From assembly GCA_963277665.1 (NCBI GenBank), contig OY728152.1, positions 1,183,656,357 through 1,183,720,356 of the forward strand: a stretch of 64,000 nt of DNA. Reading direction: 5' to 3'. Below are positions 12,131 to 23,639 of this stretch, in pieces. The notes under the pieces are model-generated. The model ran no database searches and was not told the DNA's origin. It was given only the letters and a program-made list of their open reading frames with translations. Each line of letters begins with the position of its first letter. The first letter of the stretch is position 1. The stretch is from Viscum album (lineage: Eukaryota > Streptophyta > Magnoliopsida > Santalales > Viscaceae). A program made the position numbers and the translations under genes.

Positions 12131-14481
12131 ATTAAATGAAATTTACCTTTAAAATAATTCATGTATGTGACAACATATATTATAATTAAATATCTTATCT
12201 ATAAAAAAATTCATGAATATGACGATAAATAGATCATAATATTTCATCATCTAATGAATTATTATAATATATATTTTTAGAAAATGATATTGTGATATCA
12301 AAACATACCACATTTTTATGTTTAGAATCTTAAGAACCATTAATGAATAACAAAAAATAAAAAATAAAAAATAATTAAAATTAATAGAATAGTGATATAA
12401 CATATCAAAAGAGATTTATATACACCTAATAGAATAAGATATGTGTTTCACCTAGCAGAAATGTACATGATGTCAAAATTAGAAAACATTCTATTATATT
12501 TTGACATGGCATCATTTTTACATGGTCAAATATCCAGTATAACATATATTTGATTTTGATAAAATTTTTAAAGAATAATAATAATATGTATTGTATAATA
12601 CATATGTTATAATTATGACATTTTATTACTTTTTTAATTAATATACCATTTTGAAAGTCACATTTCGGGTTACAATAGTATCATTGTTTTGTATGGTTTT
12701 TTGTCGGAAACAAAAATTCATTCATATTTAGAATTTTTACATTATCTAAATTAATTGAAAAATGGTATAAATATAATATATATTATCATATTAGTATTCA
12801 GATAAAAACATTAAAGTGATATATAAAAAATGAATTGCATAAATCAGGGAGATGGTAGGACCTAGGTATGCCTGATCCTTGATTCCATTTTTTAATGGAT
12901 TTAATAAACAATAGAAAATAATATATTAACTTCATTGATTAATTTTTATATCATATATTTATCAGATTTTAATTAAATATAATATTATTACTTTCCATGA
13001 AATTTGTTAGTATAAAACAAATAATATATCTTTTTGATGAATTATTATTCTATATAAATGAATAATGTTTTCAAATACCCCATACAATGCACATTAAGAA
13101 ATTATATGTGATATTGTAATTAAATAAGTTACATATTTGAAAAATAATATATATATTCATCTAATATGTAATCATAACCATCCAATTAAAAAAGAAATGA
13201 AGAAAACAACACATCCATTCACAAGGCTATAGTCTACTATATATATGAGCGACATTGTTTTTTTCAAATAGAATGAGAGTAATGAAGGAAAATGTGTTAT
13301 AATAATTTAATTGGGATTATAATATAGTTAACAAAAAATATAAAAAATTAATGAATCAATATATATATCCATGAGAGGTGGTGATGGAAAAGGAATGCAT
13401 ATTTTATGGAAGAGGAGACATATATATGTTATGAAATTAACAAGATAACCTATTAATATATGATAGATAATGGTTTCTTATATCATCATAATTGAAATAT
13501 ATTTTATGTAGTAGTAAAATAATTAATATAAGATGTATTGTTTTATACTTAATTATTATTCTGATAACCTCATAACTTTTACTGCTAAATCCTACATAGA
13601 AGTGTTTTATAATTAAATAAATACCTCTAAGTTACAGACCTAGAATTAGGAATGATATTTTCGAATTTATTTCCACCATCTAATGGGTTTTATGTGTATG
13701 GATGGGAGGATATTGGGTGGAAGTTTATAGGTGGAGGAGAGGACACATAAAGAATTTTTTTAAATAATAATATATCCATGGTTTTCACATGTCACTAGGA
13801 TAATGATTTTATATTCTCAAAACACAGTTTTCAGGAGGTCCATATATGGCCATAAACTGTTTGTTGGAAAATTTTCTAGACCATTTCATGAAGTATATTA
13901 TTATTTTATCCTCTAATATGCATATGTTAACCTTAAAATATATATTAACTTTTACTAATTATTATTCTAATATTAAAAATAAAATAACATTAAATTTCTC
14001 TAAAATTAATATTATTATGATAAAAAATATGGAATAAAATTTTTCAAAAATCAATTCATATAATTTGAAAAATATTATTTAATATTATAATTTTTGATGT
14101 GATGAAAAATATTTTTTACAAACTAAACAATTTCATATGTTTTGGAAACATTCATATCATAATTTATTAATTTTTATGTCTTTGATGGCTTAAATTATAT
14201 TAATAAATATATATTTGAACAAATTTTACTTGTTTGCCTATTTGAAAACAAAATATATCCCTATAAATTAATTAAACAAGTATAAAATTCCTAAAAAATT
14301 ATTTTCACAATTCAAATAAAACATATCATCATTTCCACAAAAGATAATTGTTACATATTTATTACAATAATGATGTTCATTTTCTATAATAAATTTAAAA
14401 AATGAATCTTATAATTTGTTTAAGGGGAATAATGATTCTCAATTGGAATTTATTTAAACACTCCATAATGAGGAATGATAT

Positions 14482-14504
14482 TATATATATATATATATAT
14501 TATA
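14482..14504. repeat. (AT)n microsatellite
   Basis: An uninterrupted alternating AT run of about 20 bases in AT-rich DNA. Confidence 0.85.
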
Positions 14505-15411
14505 AATAAATATTAATTTATATTTGAAAAATGATTAATAATAACCATAGAGTGAATACAAAATAACTTTATTTGAAAATTAAAAATCCTACAACACCGA
14601 ATTGTCATCACATTTGAGTCTTTAATAATAAATTTAATTTATCATATTAATAAAATATGATATATTTAAGTAAAATATGTATTTTTAACTAGTATAAATT
14701 GTATAATCTAATATTATCAATATAATATTTTAACATAATGAATTTTGAAAATATTGAAAATTGATTAGCATGGTTATTGTGAAAATGGATTTACCGAGGG
14801 ACTAAAATAAATAATTAAGGGTAAAATGAATGTTTTTTGGAAAAATTATATATTCCAACAATTATATGTTTTTAAGGTATAATTACTCATAATTGTTCTT
14901 TTTGGAGCCTTTCTACATGTTAAAAATGCGGGTACACATTTTTCTTTTCAAATATTACAAGTGTTCCACTCACCTATCCTACAAATGGATTACACTATAA
15001 AGTTTGTTTTTCACCATAAATTGTATTTTTACTTTCCATTAACAAAAAAATAAATTATTAGATTCCCTAACCACTTCTTATAGCCCTTATTTTGATAAAA
15101 AATCTATAATATTATGGATTATGGTTCATGCCTAAGGAGATTCTCTAATAAATGATTATCTTTCGTAATTGAGAGTTTCATTTTACTTATTATTCCCCTA
15201 ACATCAAGTCATCATTAGTTATCATAAATAGAAACACCATTATATCCCATATAATAAAAATTTATTATACTAATGTAATAACCTAAAACCCTCTCCTCTT
15301 CCACAACATGTGATACAAATTCATCATTTGAGTTTAAGGTGGAAAGCATCCTCATAAACTGATGTTATTTTTTTGATAATATCCTCTCTTGGATTATTGT
15401 AATGATTCATA

Positions 15412-15429
15412 ATATATATATATATATAA
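15412..15429. repeat. (AT)n microsatellite
   Basis: A short alternating AT run, about 460 bp left of the tandem element. Confidence 0.8.
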
Positions 15430-15883
15430 TAATAGATTTAAGTTATATGTGTTATTCCTTCAAATAAACCTTCTTATCCCCCATTATGTGTGGGGTACGA
15501 TGACATCACTCATGTGTACAACAGACTACCGCATCATGAAACAATGTGGTTTATTTTTCACAAATTATCTACATGGAATATAATAAAAAAATGATAAATA
15601 AATATATTTCATATAATTAAAATAATTATTATTTTAATTAAATATTTATTTTTGATAAAATATATTATATAAATCTCTGCATTACACTGATAATTATAAT
15701 TTCGTTCTTCTGTACATGTTGACTACTACAACCATGAACTAATATGATTTTTTTCATATGTAAATCTCAAAGATGATATAAATAATTATATTTAATGAAA
15801 TAATATATTATTTTTTATAATTTTTGTATTATTAAAATATAATATAATACATATCTTTTTCAGAAAATATAATTGAAAAGTGA

Positions 15884-15888
15884 AAATG
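15884..15888. repeat. Target-site duplication, left copy (AAATG)
   Basis: AAATG lies directly before the left edge of LTR C and is repeated at 33575-33579 directly after the right edge of LTR E. Five bases is the size made by gypsy integrases. No copy of it flanks the middle LTR. Confidence 0.85.
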
Positions 15889-16460
15889 TTTCACAACACG
15901 TCCTCATGGCCCGTGTCGTGACTACCCCAAGCCCGCCTTCCATAGGCCAGGGGCTGGCGATTAGCACCAAAGGCGTAAACCCCGATAACTGGGAAGGCAT
16001 TTCCTTTATTAATGTAAACAAAACACCACATAAAACAAACGGAATTAAATCACTAAGTACAAAGAGAAGTGCTGAAATGTAAATGAGCCAGAATACAAAC
16101 CCAAATGAAAGTACAACTAGAACTGAAAAAGTATAACAGAAAAAGACAACAGCTGGAAGAATGGATGCCGATCCTGGGTCATCCTCCTCGTATCCTACCT
16201 GAAGGTTAGGTACACAAATCACAACTCCTGGATCGTCCAACACGGATCCTACCTGAAGGGTAGGTACATATAGACTCTACAATGCTCTCACTCGTCAACC
16301 TTCTCCGAGTGTCGTCTCGTCGCGAAGTCCACCTCCGGATACGGACTCGTCGTGTGGTCGACCTCTAGGTACCGTCCAGTCTTCGAACACTCGGCCTCTG
16401 TCATCACTGTCCGTCATCTGCAACCAACCCAACAAGGTGCGGGCATAGCCCGTTCAGGGG

Positions 16461-16478
16461 TGAGTATAGCGATACTCA
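16461..16478. other. Hairpin TGAGTAT-agcg-ATACTCA in a conserved LTR block
   Basis: A perfect 7-bp stem with a 4-base loop. The surrounding block, from GGGCATAGCCC to TAGGGACCCCGAGA, is among the best conserved in all LTR copies with this region (B 4596-4660, D about 23269-23335, E about 30088-30150, F 62418-62470). In F the stem is kept as TGAGTA/TACTCA with a different loop. In B, D and E one arm has changed. This is near the U5 side in element orientation, so a role in RNA structure or 3'-end formation is possible but unproven. Confidence 0.6.
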
Positions 16479-17199
16479 GTAGGGACCCCGAGACCCTCAA
16501 GGTCTCACTAAAACCAACATGGATTACCAAAAATAAGATCTCAACAGATAACCTCTACTTAGGTATATGCCCATACATATACCTAAGTTATCAAGTAACC
16601 CATCTCAATCATGAGGAAACACAAAAATCATGAAATCAACGGATAACCACCAGCCAGGTATATTCCCATACATATACCTAAGTTATCAGGTGACCCATCA
16701 CAATCAAGAGGTAAACACAAAGATCATAGACTCAGCTCAAACCCAGATTTTTATTATCAAAACTGTAACTGCTGAAGAGCCCCGTCTCTGGAGTGTACAG
16801 TGGTCCTGTCACAACTCCAAGGTACTTCTAACTAACCTAAGACAGCAGAGGTACTCCTCCTGTCGAGTACCGTGGGTTAGCCACCCAAACACAGTATTGC
16901 TTCCCACCAGGGTATGTCACCCAAACACAGTAGTGCACACCCTATAGTAGCTTAATGAGGTACTCTCCGGATGAGTACCACGGGTCTGCACTGTCACACA
17001 GGTAGTGCTATGTCCGCCATGGTTCTGCACCCAAACAAAGTAGTGCTTCGTCCACTGGGCTAGTCGACTCACTCCAAGTCGAGTCAGTCAAGCAGTCGTC
17101 AGGTGTAAGTCGGCAACACGGTCTCTGTACTCCGCACGCTCGTCTCTGGGAGGGTCCTCTCCATGAGCTACAGGTCGATACTCCATGTATCTCAAAGTC

Positions 17200-17900
17200 C
17201 CACGAAGAAGTATATCAAAGGTCCGCCTCATGATAGGGGTCTCAACGCAATAGACGCTGCGTCAATCGGACGCCCAGTCTGTGAGTTATTAGCCTTTTCA
17301 TCCCAGAAGCCCGGTTGGTTTCATGAGCGAACCAACCCAGCCGTATCTCAACTGTACCCAGAGCTCTCATTGGGTATACTCATAGGGACCATTTCTCAAC
17401 GAGATCACCAAAGCCGCTGACGGTTTGTCAAAGGGACGTCTGGTCTGAAAGATAACAGCTTTTCTGTTCCAAGGGCCCGGTTGGATTTCAGGTACAATCC
17501 AACCCAGCCACTATCCACCAGAAACCAAAACTCGGGAAATGTATGCCATAAGTTCCGTCTCATCAAGAGGATTTCAACGAGATAGATGGCGCATCAATCG
17601 GACGCCAGGTCTGTGAGTTATTGGCCTTTTCGTTCCAGGGGCCCGGTTGGTTTCGTGAGCAAACCAACCCGACCGCACTCCGACGGCATCCAAAACTCGA
17701 GCGGAGTAGTCCAAAAGATCCGTCTCACTTAGAGGAATCCACTAAAGTCGATGACACGTCAATCAGATGTCTGGAGCTCAAGTTATAAGCGTTTCCGCAC
17801 CGAGGGCCCGTTTGGTTTCGTATCCAAACCAACTCGGCCGAACTCAAAGTGATCCAAAACATTGAGTACGATATACCGAAACGACCGTCTCGATCCAGGG
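17200..17900. repeat. 166-bp tandem sub-repeat array in LTR C (about 4 units)
   Basis: The anchor GCCCGGTTGG (or a close variant) falls at 17309, 17475, 17641 and 17806, a spacing of 166, 166 and 165 bp. Each unit contains GGTTGGTT-loop-AACCAACC, which can form a hairpin, preceded by TCAATCGGACGCC-type and GTGAGTTATTGGCC-type blocks. A partial fifth unit follows. Confidence 0.85.
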
Positions 17901-17939
17901 ATCGCATCTCCACTGATGGTGCGTCCATCAAAGGTCTAC

Positions 17940-18840
17940 AGCTCATGATATGGTTGAAAGACCGTGAGGGGTCAGAAAACGGGGGTTTCGGGCCCGGACC
18001 GACCCGGCCCGAGACCCCCTGGGTCGGCCCGAACCGGGTCGACCCAACCCATGTGTAGGTCTGGCCCGGCTGGCGCGGTCCGGCTCGGCTGGGCGCGGCC
18101 TGGCCCGGTCTACCCATAACGGCCCGACTCGGCCGGGAGTTCGGCCGAACGGCCGAATCGTGCGGGGGGGGGGGGGGGCGCTACCCCCGCATGAAGAGTC
18201 GCGGCCCCGCGGTTGGGGCCGCCCGTGCTAGCGGTTGCGGCAGCTGGCTGTGTCCCGCCGCTCCCCTCTAGTCCCGCGTAGTCACCGGACCGCACTCCGC
18301 CGGCGCGGCTTCAGCTGCGGCGGATTCTTCCGGCAGCGCTCCCGGCGCCGCTGCCCCCGATCGCCGGCGCCGCCGCACCGGCGGGGCGCGCCGGCAGAGG
18401 CTTCCGCGGACCACCGGACACGCTCCGGTGGTCCGATTCGCCTGCGGTCTTCACTAGTTGTCACCCCGGGATCCGACCTTCGCTGCAAAGATCCCACAAC
18501 GCCCACACAGCTTCTCTTGTCGTCACCCGTCAATCCGCACGTCAATTAAGAAAATGCGCCGTCTTCGTGGTTCTTCTAGGCGACGCGATGGCGCCACGCC
18601 CCTTCGCCGTGGCCCGACTCCGTCCGCGGATGTCTTCGGGTTTCTCCGACGTGGCGCGACGGCGTCACGTCCTTGTTCATTTTCACGGTGTGGCGTGACG
18701 GCTCCGTGCATTCCTTGTCGCACGTTTCCACACGGTGCGACGGCACCACGCCATTCCCGTTTCAATCCACAAAAGGAACCCACAAGGATATGGAGGAGGG
18801 TCGGCCGTGTTTGTGCGGTCCGTCCCTCTCTCATTAAATG
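17940..18840. other. GC-rich, CpG-rich island within LTR C
   Basis: A block of about 0.9 kb far richer in G and C than anything around it. The left part is built of CCGG/GGCCCG words (GGGCCCGGACCGACCCGGCC). The right part (about 18580-18770) is a degenerate tandem repeat of units like GGCGCGACGGCGTCACG. Long open frames on both strands here follow from the composition and show no protein family. Confidence 0.75.
18164..18178 (+). other. G run (15 G) in LTR C
   Basis: Fifteen consecutive G on the plus strand in a strongly GC-rich setting; C-rich on the element's sense strand. Present at the same place in LTRs D and E. It could form a G-quadruplex on the plus strand. Confidence 0.85.
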
Positions 18841-19330
18841 ATAGAAAATGGTCATATTTCACGAAGAAAGTCAAGGTAATAATCACGAACTAATGAATTA
18901 ATAATCCTCAACATCAATCCGTATGAACGAACGATCCGTGGATCAACCTGGAATTGGTTGGTCCACGCTCGTCGTTCTTTTCAAAAAAGATAAGAGAACA
19001 CCAAAAATCAAATTCCACTACCTTGATAAAAGATGTCGCACATCGGGCGTCGTGGAAAATGGCGTCGCGAGGAAAGAATTCGTAGGTGATGTCGGAGTGC
19101 GTCTGATGCGGCGTCTCATCACTTGTCGCGGAGAAGATAAAAGATGGCACATCGATCGTTCTTCGCGGAACCGGTGTTCTTCGTCGAGAAGGAAGTCATC
19201 TTCTTCTTCACAAGAATTCTCTCCCAATCTTCTTTAGCACAACGAAAGCCCTCCCATAATAAAATAATAAGCTACCCTCCTTATTTTATTAACACAAGCC
19301 ATTTCAAATTTCAAAACTCAAAACACTTAA

Positions 19331-19360
19331 TTAATTAATTGATTAGGTTCAATTAATTAA
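19331..19360. other. Perfect 12-bp-stem palindrome in LTR C
   Basis: TTAATTAATTGA, a 6-base loop TTAGGT, then TCAATTAATTAA. The same structure is at 26151-26180 in LTR D and 32980-33009 in LTR E. It is degraded in A and B. Confidence 0.7.
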
Positions 19361-19628
19361 TTTGTGTATGTTGGCAAGAGTTAAGAGAGGGAGAGAGAAG
19401 GTCCTCTTAAATGATGGGAGAGTTAAAGAGGGGTTTCTTTGAGAGTTACAAATTAAAGAGGGGGGAAAAGGTTATGAGAGTTATGGGAAGTTGTAAGGTT
19501 GGGGCTCGTGTGCACCCCACATCACTATTATCCTCACATGGGTAGTTAGGTGCCCCACCCCAACTCCCCCATGTAGGATATAGGCACATAGATACAAAAA
19601 TAAAATTGTTCCACAATTTTATTTACTT

Positions 19629-19637
19629 CATATATAA
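19629..19637 (-). promoter_or_regulatory. Candidate TATA box of LTR C
   Basis: The element strand reads TTATATATG about 290 bp from the U3 edge, preceded by GGG. It is conserved at 26449-26457 and 33277-33285. A small hairpin AAAATTGT-tcc-ACAATTTT lies next to it. No transcription data are available; it is a motif-based guess. Confidence 0.35.
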
Positions 19638-19926
19638 CCCACAGATTTTAACTTCTCCTCCATTGTAGTCGCATCTGCGGTAAGGATCCCCTTAAGCAAT
19701 TAGTGGCATTGCGAGTTCACCGGTGCCCTCAGATTTCAATTCCGAGCACCGGTTCAAAAGATAGAAAAACCCGCACGTTGGTTCACTGAACGTACCCGAG
19801 CTAAATTTCAGAAAGTGATTCGAGGCACACCGGGCCTCGGAATAAGGCCTCGTCAGAAACTATATTCTTGTAAAATTCCATAGAAAATTAAGTAAAAGTT
19901 TTCCATGAAATTTTCTGGTCTTTACA

Positions 19927-19941
19927 TTACTCCCACCTCAG
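19927..19941 (-). other. Polypurine tract, first internal region
   Basis: The plus strand is TTACTCCCACCTCAG directly after the LTR tip. The element strand therefore carries GAGGTGGGAGTAA upstream of TGTAAAGACC. Confidence 0.75.
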
Positions 19942-19984
19942 GGCTTTACGTCCCCGTAAAGCTTCAACACAAACTAGGGTCACA

Positions 19985-20430
19985 AAAGCGGTATTGAGCA
20001 TGCATCTGAGCCTTCTGCTCCCATGTGTTTACCTGGAGATTCCATACTGACAAAGAAATCGCACCCAAGGAATTGACCATCCTCGTAGGATACGCTCCTA
20101 TCGATCCTCGATTCCCACTGGAACCTCTGTGGAAGTAACCCCATCGCCATCGTCCTGCTCCCCATGGTCGATGATATGCAAAGGGTCGAGCACAAATATC
20201 CTCTGTTAAGATACTTGGAAAACTTCGTGCACCTGGTGCAACTGAGGTGGATGGGTCCAGCGGTAAACCACCTCGCCTACCCAGCTGAGGACCTAGAAAG
20301 GTCCGTTGAACCTCAGAGATAACTTGCCACTATGGCCACATCTCCGTAAACCTTATCGAGGTGGGACCCATATAAGGACATGATCGTCATCCTCGAACTC
20401 CAGAGGTCTCCAATTTCTGTTAGAACTGGA
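19985..20430 (-). pseudogene. Integrase C-terminal module and chromodomain-like tail, copy 1
   Basis: From about 20430 the minus strand reads NWRPLEFEDDDHVLIWVPPR, then GKLSLRFNGPF, VGEVVYRW, PPQLHQVHEVFQVS, and farther down EVPVGIEDR and GWSIPWVRF. This is the order of the gypsy integrase C-terminus with its GPY/F module (RPLEFEVGD..., GKLSPRYIGPF, VGEVAYRLALP, VHNVFHVS) followed by the polyprotein tail of chromoviruses. Several stops interrupt it, and the tail lies in a shifted frame. No integrase catalytic core precedes it. It is a pol remnant next to the polypurine tract. Confidence 0.8.
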
Positions 20431-20559
20431 ACTCAAAGTGACTACTGCCACGAGGGTAAGGTTGAACGACTCAATAGTGATCGGTCGCACCCTCCTGTGC
20501 ATGAGTTACCCTGTGCTTCCTAAGGTTTCCTTTCTCTCCGACCAAGGAAAACCCATTCT

Positions 20560-20790
20560 GACGTCGTAGTTAAACCACATCCTTTTTTCCTAATACCGTC
20601 AATTTTTGTATGAACTGTTATTGCCTAGTCCATACTCAAACAAATGTCGTAAGGCCTTGACGCTGCCACCAAGAGATTTCAACCTAAACTCTCGCCTCGA
20701 GGGTCTGACCAAACTGTCGGCGTAAGTGTGATTATCGAGTCTCCTCCAAAGGTATCTCCAGACGTGTGGGTCAAGTCCACGGCATCCCGA
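20560..20790. repeat. Internal duplicated segment, copy a (first internal region)
   Basis: Contains GTCGTAAGGCCTTGACGC and GTGGGTCAAGTCCAC. It aligns along about 230 bp with 21240-21465, which lies about 680 bp away in the same orientation; identity is perhaps two thirds by eye. The pair recurs in the second internal region. Confidence 0.6.
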
Positions 20791-21239
20791 AACTCTACGT
20801 TTGGAACATGATTTGCGAAAGCAAGGAAGGGTTCATATCGACTTCTATTAATACAACAGCTAGTAGTGGATACATACTGTCCCTTGAATAATTTTTAGAG
20901 CCATTGGGTCACACTCCTTGACTGCATGCAACCGCATTCTTCCTCCACCCTCCATCTCCCTGAGCCTGGTGGCGATAACTAAGGTGGGTGGTTGAAGAAT
21001 TTTAAGATGTACACCACCTCATGTAGCTCTCCTAGCTCTGCCTCCACGTCTGCTGCTCCGCAAACTCATATCTCCTTAAATATTCCTCTTCTTTAAACAT
21101 TTAACACGCTAGAGTCTCTAAGACTTGAGCCTCTTTCCTATTTCTTACTATACTGTGCAGTCTTCATCCGCTCCTGGATGATCTGTACCTTCTTTGCATA
21201 TGATCTGAAAGAGATTCTAATATTTCTCCTTTGCCGAAA

Positions 21240-21465
21240 AGTGGAACTCAGTCTCATCCCCTGGATGAACCACGTCCATTGCATAATAAATTCAATCCTG
21301 ACATGAATGATGTATTCATTCCATGGATGACGTCGTAAGGCCTCGACGTAACTACCAAGAGAACCAAAAGTCACTCTCACCTCCAAGGGTCGAGGCACAC
21401 TATTGGCATCAGTGTGAGGTCACCAGGTCTCCTCTAGTAGAAATCTCGAAAGTGAGGGTCAAGTC
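21240..21465. repeat. Internal duplicated segment, copy b (first internal region)
   Basis: Contains GACGTCGTAAGGCCTCGACG and GAGGGTCAAGTC. It is the counterpart of 20560-20790 and of the single segment in the left element (2275-2478). On the minus strand the adjoining open stretch 21398-21138 ends in IIQERMKTAQ, which resembles the integrase stretch just before the GPY/F module (IRERMKTAQSRQKSYAD), but the rest of that frame matches nothing I know. Confidence 0.55.
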
Positions 21466-21699
21466 AACAGTTTTAACCGGGACCACTCAGTATCAACCAA
21501 ACAAAAGGACAAGAAAGAAATCAAAGATAAGTTCCTTTTTTATTATTGCAGCTTATAGTAAAATGACACGAATACAACAGCAACATGGAACTAGAAGTAC
21601 AAGATACGTATCCACTAGTTCCACTCCTGTATACCTACTCCCGAAGCTCTACTGCCTTGTCCACTGCTCGGCTGTTGCTCAAGCACCCTCCGCTGCTTC

Positions 21700-22427
21700 T
21701 ACCTTGGTGGATCCTCCAAAGCCTGTGGATCAACTGTACGAGGAGTCGGACTGTCACGTGCCAAGTGACCCTTTCCGCCTCATGAGTAACACTGTCTGTT
21801 TCTGGAACGCCTAGCTCTGTCCCCACCCCAGGTGCCCCGCACCACCGATACTAAAACCTGAGACCGCCCAACTGCTGGTCTGGTCCTCCTGGACCTCTGC
21901 ATCATCTGACTACTGCCCACAGATGACTCGACTACTGATCGAAAAACACGCGGAAAAGGAAGAATCTCCTGAACAAGCTCGGGGTGTAGAGCTACTGGCA
22001 CAAACTCTACCCTGAAGAAGGTCTCGTATTCTTCCCATGCGAAGGTCATCACGTCGCAAAACTGGAACAAGTGGCTCCACCACCTGCCTGATGCTGCCTG
22101 AAGAAGGCTGGCAGCAAAGATCACCATGAAGTCTGCAGGCGTCCCCACTAGCCTGAAGACTCTCACCACAGCCTCCAGCCAAACCTCAGCCGCCTGCGGG
22201 TCCGTCTCTCCCCGGAACATGGGTGGCCTCTATCACTGGAACTCGTGCAATGCACTCAAGTGGCGTGCATCACGTACAGCTAGGGATGGTGGCATCGGGG
22301 TCCCAACGTATGGTAGTACCGCTGGTGCCTCAACTGCAAGAGGGCCATGTACCAAAGCCTCGTCGCTTGATAGGCTGTCAATACGCACATCCCTCTGGGC
22401 TCTAGCTGGTCATCCGTGAAAAGGCAT
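21700..22427 (-). pseudogene. gag: Truncated gypsy gag, copy 1
   Basis: The likely start ATG is at 22427-22425, but codon 6 is TGA. The frame is kept to the capsid domain, where TGA TAG interrupts just before RPPMFRGETDPQ. From 22220 it is open: DPQAAEVWLEAVVRVFRL, ASGRWWSHLF, ETFFRVEFVP, VQEILPF. It then jumps to a basic linker (SRRTRPAVG, GGDRARRSRN). The capsid C-terminal half seen in the left element (SMTMAQYSVNFNDRLRYS) is missing, so the coding stretch is about 226 codons against about 300 in the left copy. The zinc knuckle (21750-21791) begins CYS and then hits TGA in place of the second cysteine; the last cysteine is Ser. It cannot make a normal Gag. Confidence 0.88.
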
Positions 22428-22700
22428 CCTGAAAGAAACAATGTGACACGGTCAAAAAATTATACCTGGTGAGCTGACCTGGTTTGAGATGACATTTAAA
22501 AACTTCTAGAAACACACATGCAATCAGTGTTTTTGTGCACAAAGTCGGAAATCAGTTTTCAGGGTCCTGGTGTATGGATACGTCGGCCGCACGCACCAAC
22601 ACTAGACTCCCTGAACTGAAGACCACACTCGGTACCCTTAACACTATTGCTTCACAGAAAGAAAATATCATAGTTATAAGTTCTGCGGTAGAACCGACTC

Positions 22701-22711
22701 CTCTGATACCA
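22701..22711 (-). other. Primer-binding site, initiator tRNA-Met type, first internal region
   Basis: The plus strand CTCTGATACCA gives TGGTATCAGAG on the element strand, 3 bp from the LTR D edge. It shows that the middle LTR served as a 5' LTR for this internal region. Confidence 0.9.
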
Positions 22712-23639
22712 ATTTGTCACGACCCGTCCCCAGGGCCTGTGCCGTGACTACCCCAAGCCCACCTTCCATAGGCCAGGGGTTGGCGACTAGCACCAATGGC
22801 GTAAATCCTAATAACTGGGAAGGAATTTCCTTTATAAAAGTAAACAAAACACCACAGAGTACAAGGGGAAGTAAAACACTAAGTTCAAAGAGAAGTATTG
22901 AAAGGTAAATGAGCCAGAATACAAACCCAAATGAAAGTACCACTAAAACTGAACATAGTACAACAGAAAAAGACAACAGCTCGAATAATAGAAGCAGCTC
23001 CTGGGTTGTCCTCCTTGGATCCTACCTAAAGGGTAGGTATAGATAGCGCAGCTCCTGGATCGTCCACCAGGGATCCTACCTGAAGGGTAGGTACAAATAG
23101 ACTCTACAAAGCTCTCGCCTGTTAACCTCCTCCGAGTGTCGTCTCGTCGCGAAGTCCACCTCTGGATATTGACTCGCTGTGTGGTCAACCTCCGGGTACC
23201 GTCTAGTCTTCGAACACTCAGCCTCCATCAGCACTGTTCGTCATCTGCATCCAACACAACAAAGTGAAGGCATAGCCCGTGCAGGGGTGAGTATAACGAT
23301 ACCCAGTAGGGACCCCGAGACCCTCAAGGACTCACTAAAACCAACATGGATAACCAAAAAGAAGATCTCAACAGATAACCTCTACTTAGGTATATTCCCA
23401 TACATATACCTAAGTTATCAAGATACCCATCTCAATCATGAGGAAACATAAATATCATGAAATCAACGGATAACCACCACCTAGGTATATTCCCATACAT
23501 ATACCTATGATATCAAGTGACCCATCTCAATAAAGAGGTAAACACAAAGATCATAGACTCAGCCCAAACCAGTATTTTTATTATCGAAACCGTAATTGAT
23601 GAAGAGCCCCATCTCTGGAGTGTATAGTGGTCCTGTCAC

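Larger units (their letters stand above)
12131..15883. other. Very AT-rich, CpG-poor sequence; no gene seen
   Basis: No open frame of interest and no recognisable repeat. It includes (AT)n runs at about 14482-14504 and 15412-15429. It is the left flank into which the tandem element inserted. Confidence 0.6.
15889..19926 (-). repeat. LTR C (left, 3' LTR in element orientation), 4038 bp
   Basis: The left edge TTTCACAACACGTCC corresponds base for base to TGTCACGACCCGTCC of the other two LTRs, with the terminal G changed to T. The right edge is GGTCTTTACA at 19917-19926. From left to right it carries a conserved hairpin block (16441-16506), a short sub-repeat field (16810-17080), a 166-bp tandem repeat (17200-17900), a GC-rich island with a G run (17940-18840), a palindrome (19331-19360) and a TATA-like site (19629-19637). 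Confidence 0.92.

Noticed and set aside
21323..21814. Plus-strand open frame of 163 codons in the first internal region
   Set aside because: It is the antisense shadow of gag and the non-coding middle. The matching region of internal 2 has only shorter, differently placed frames.
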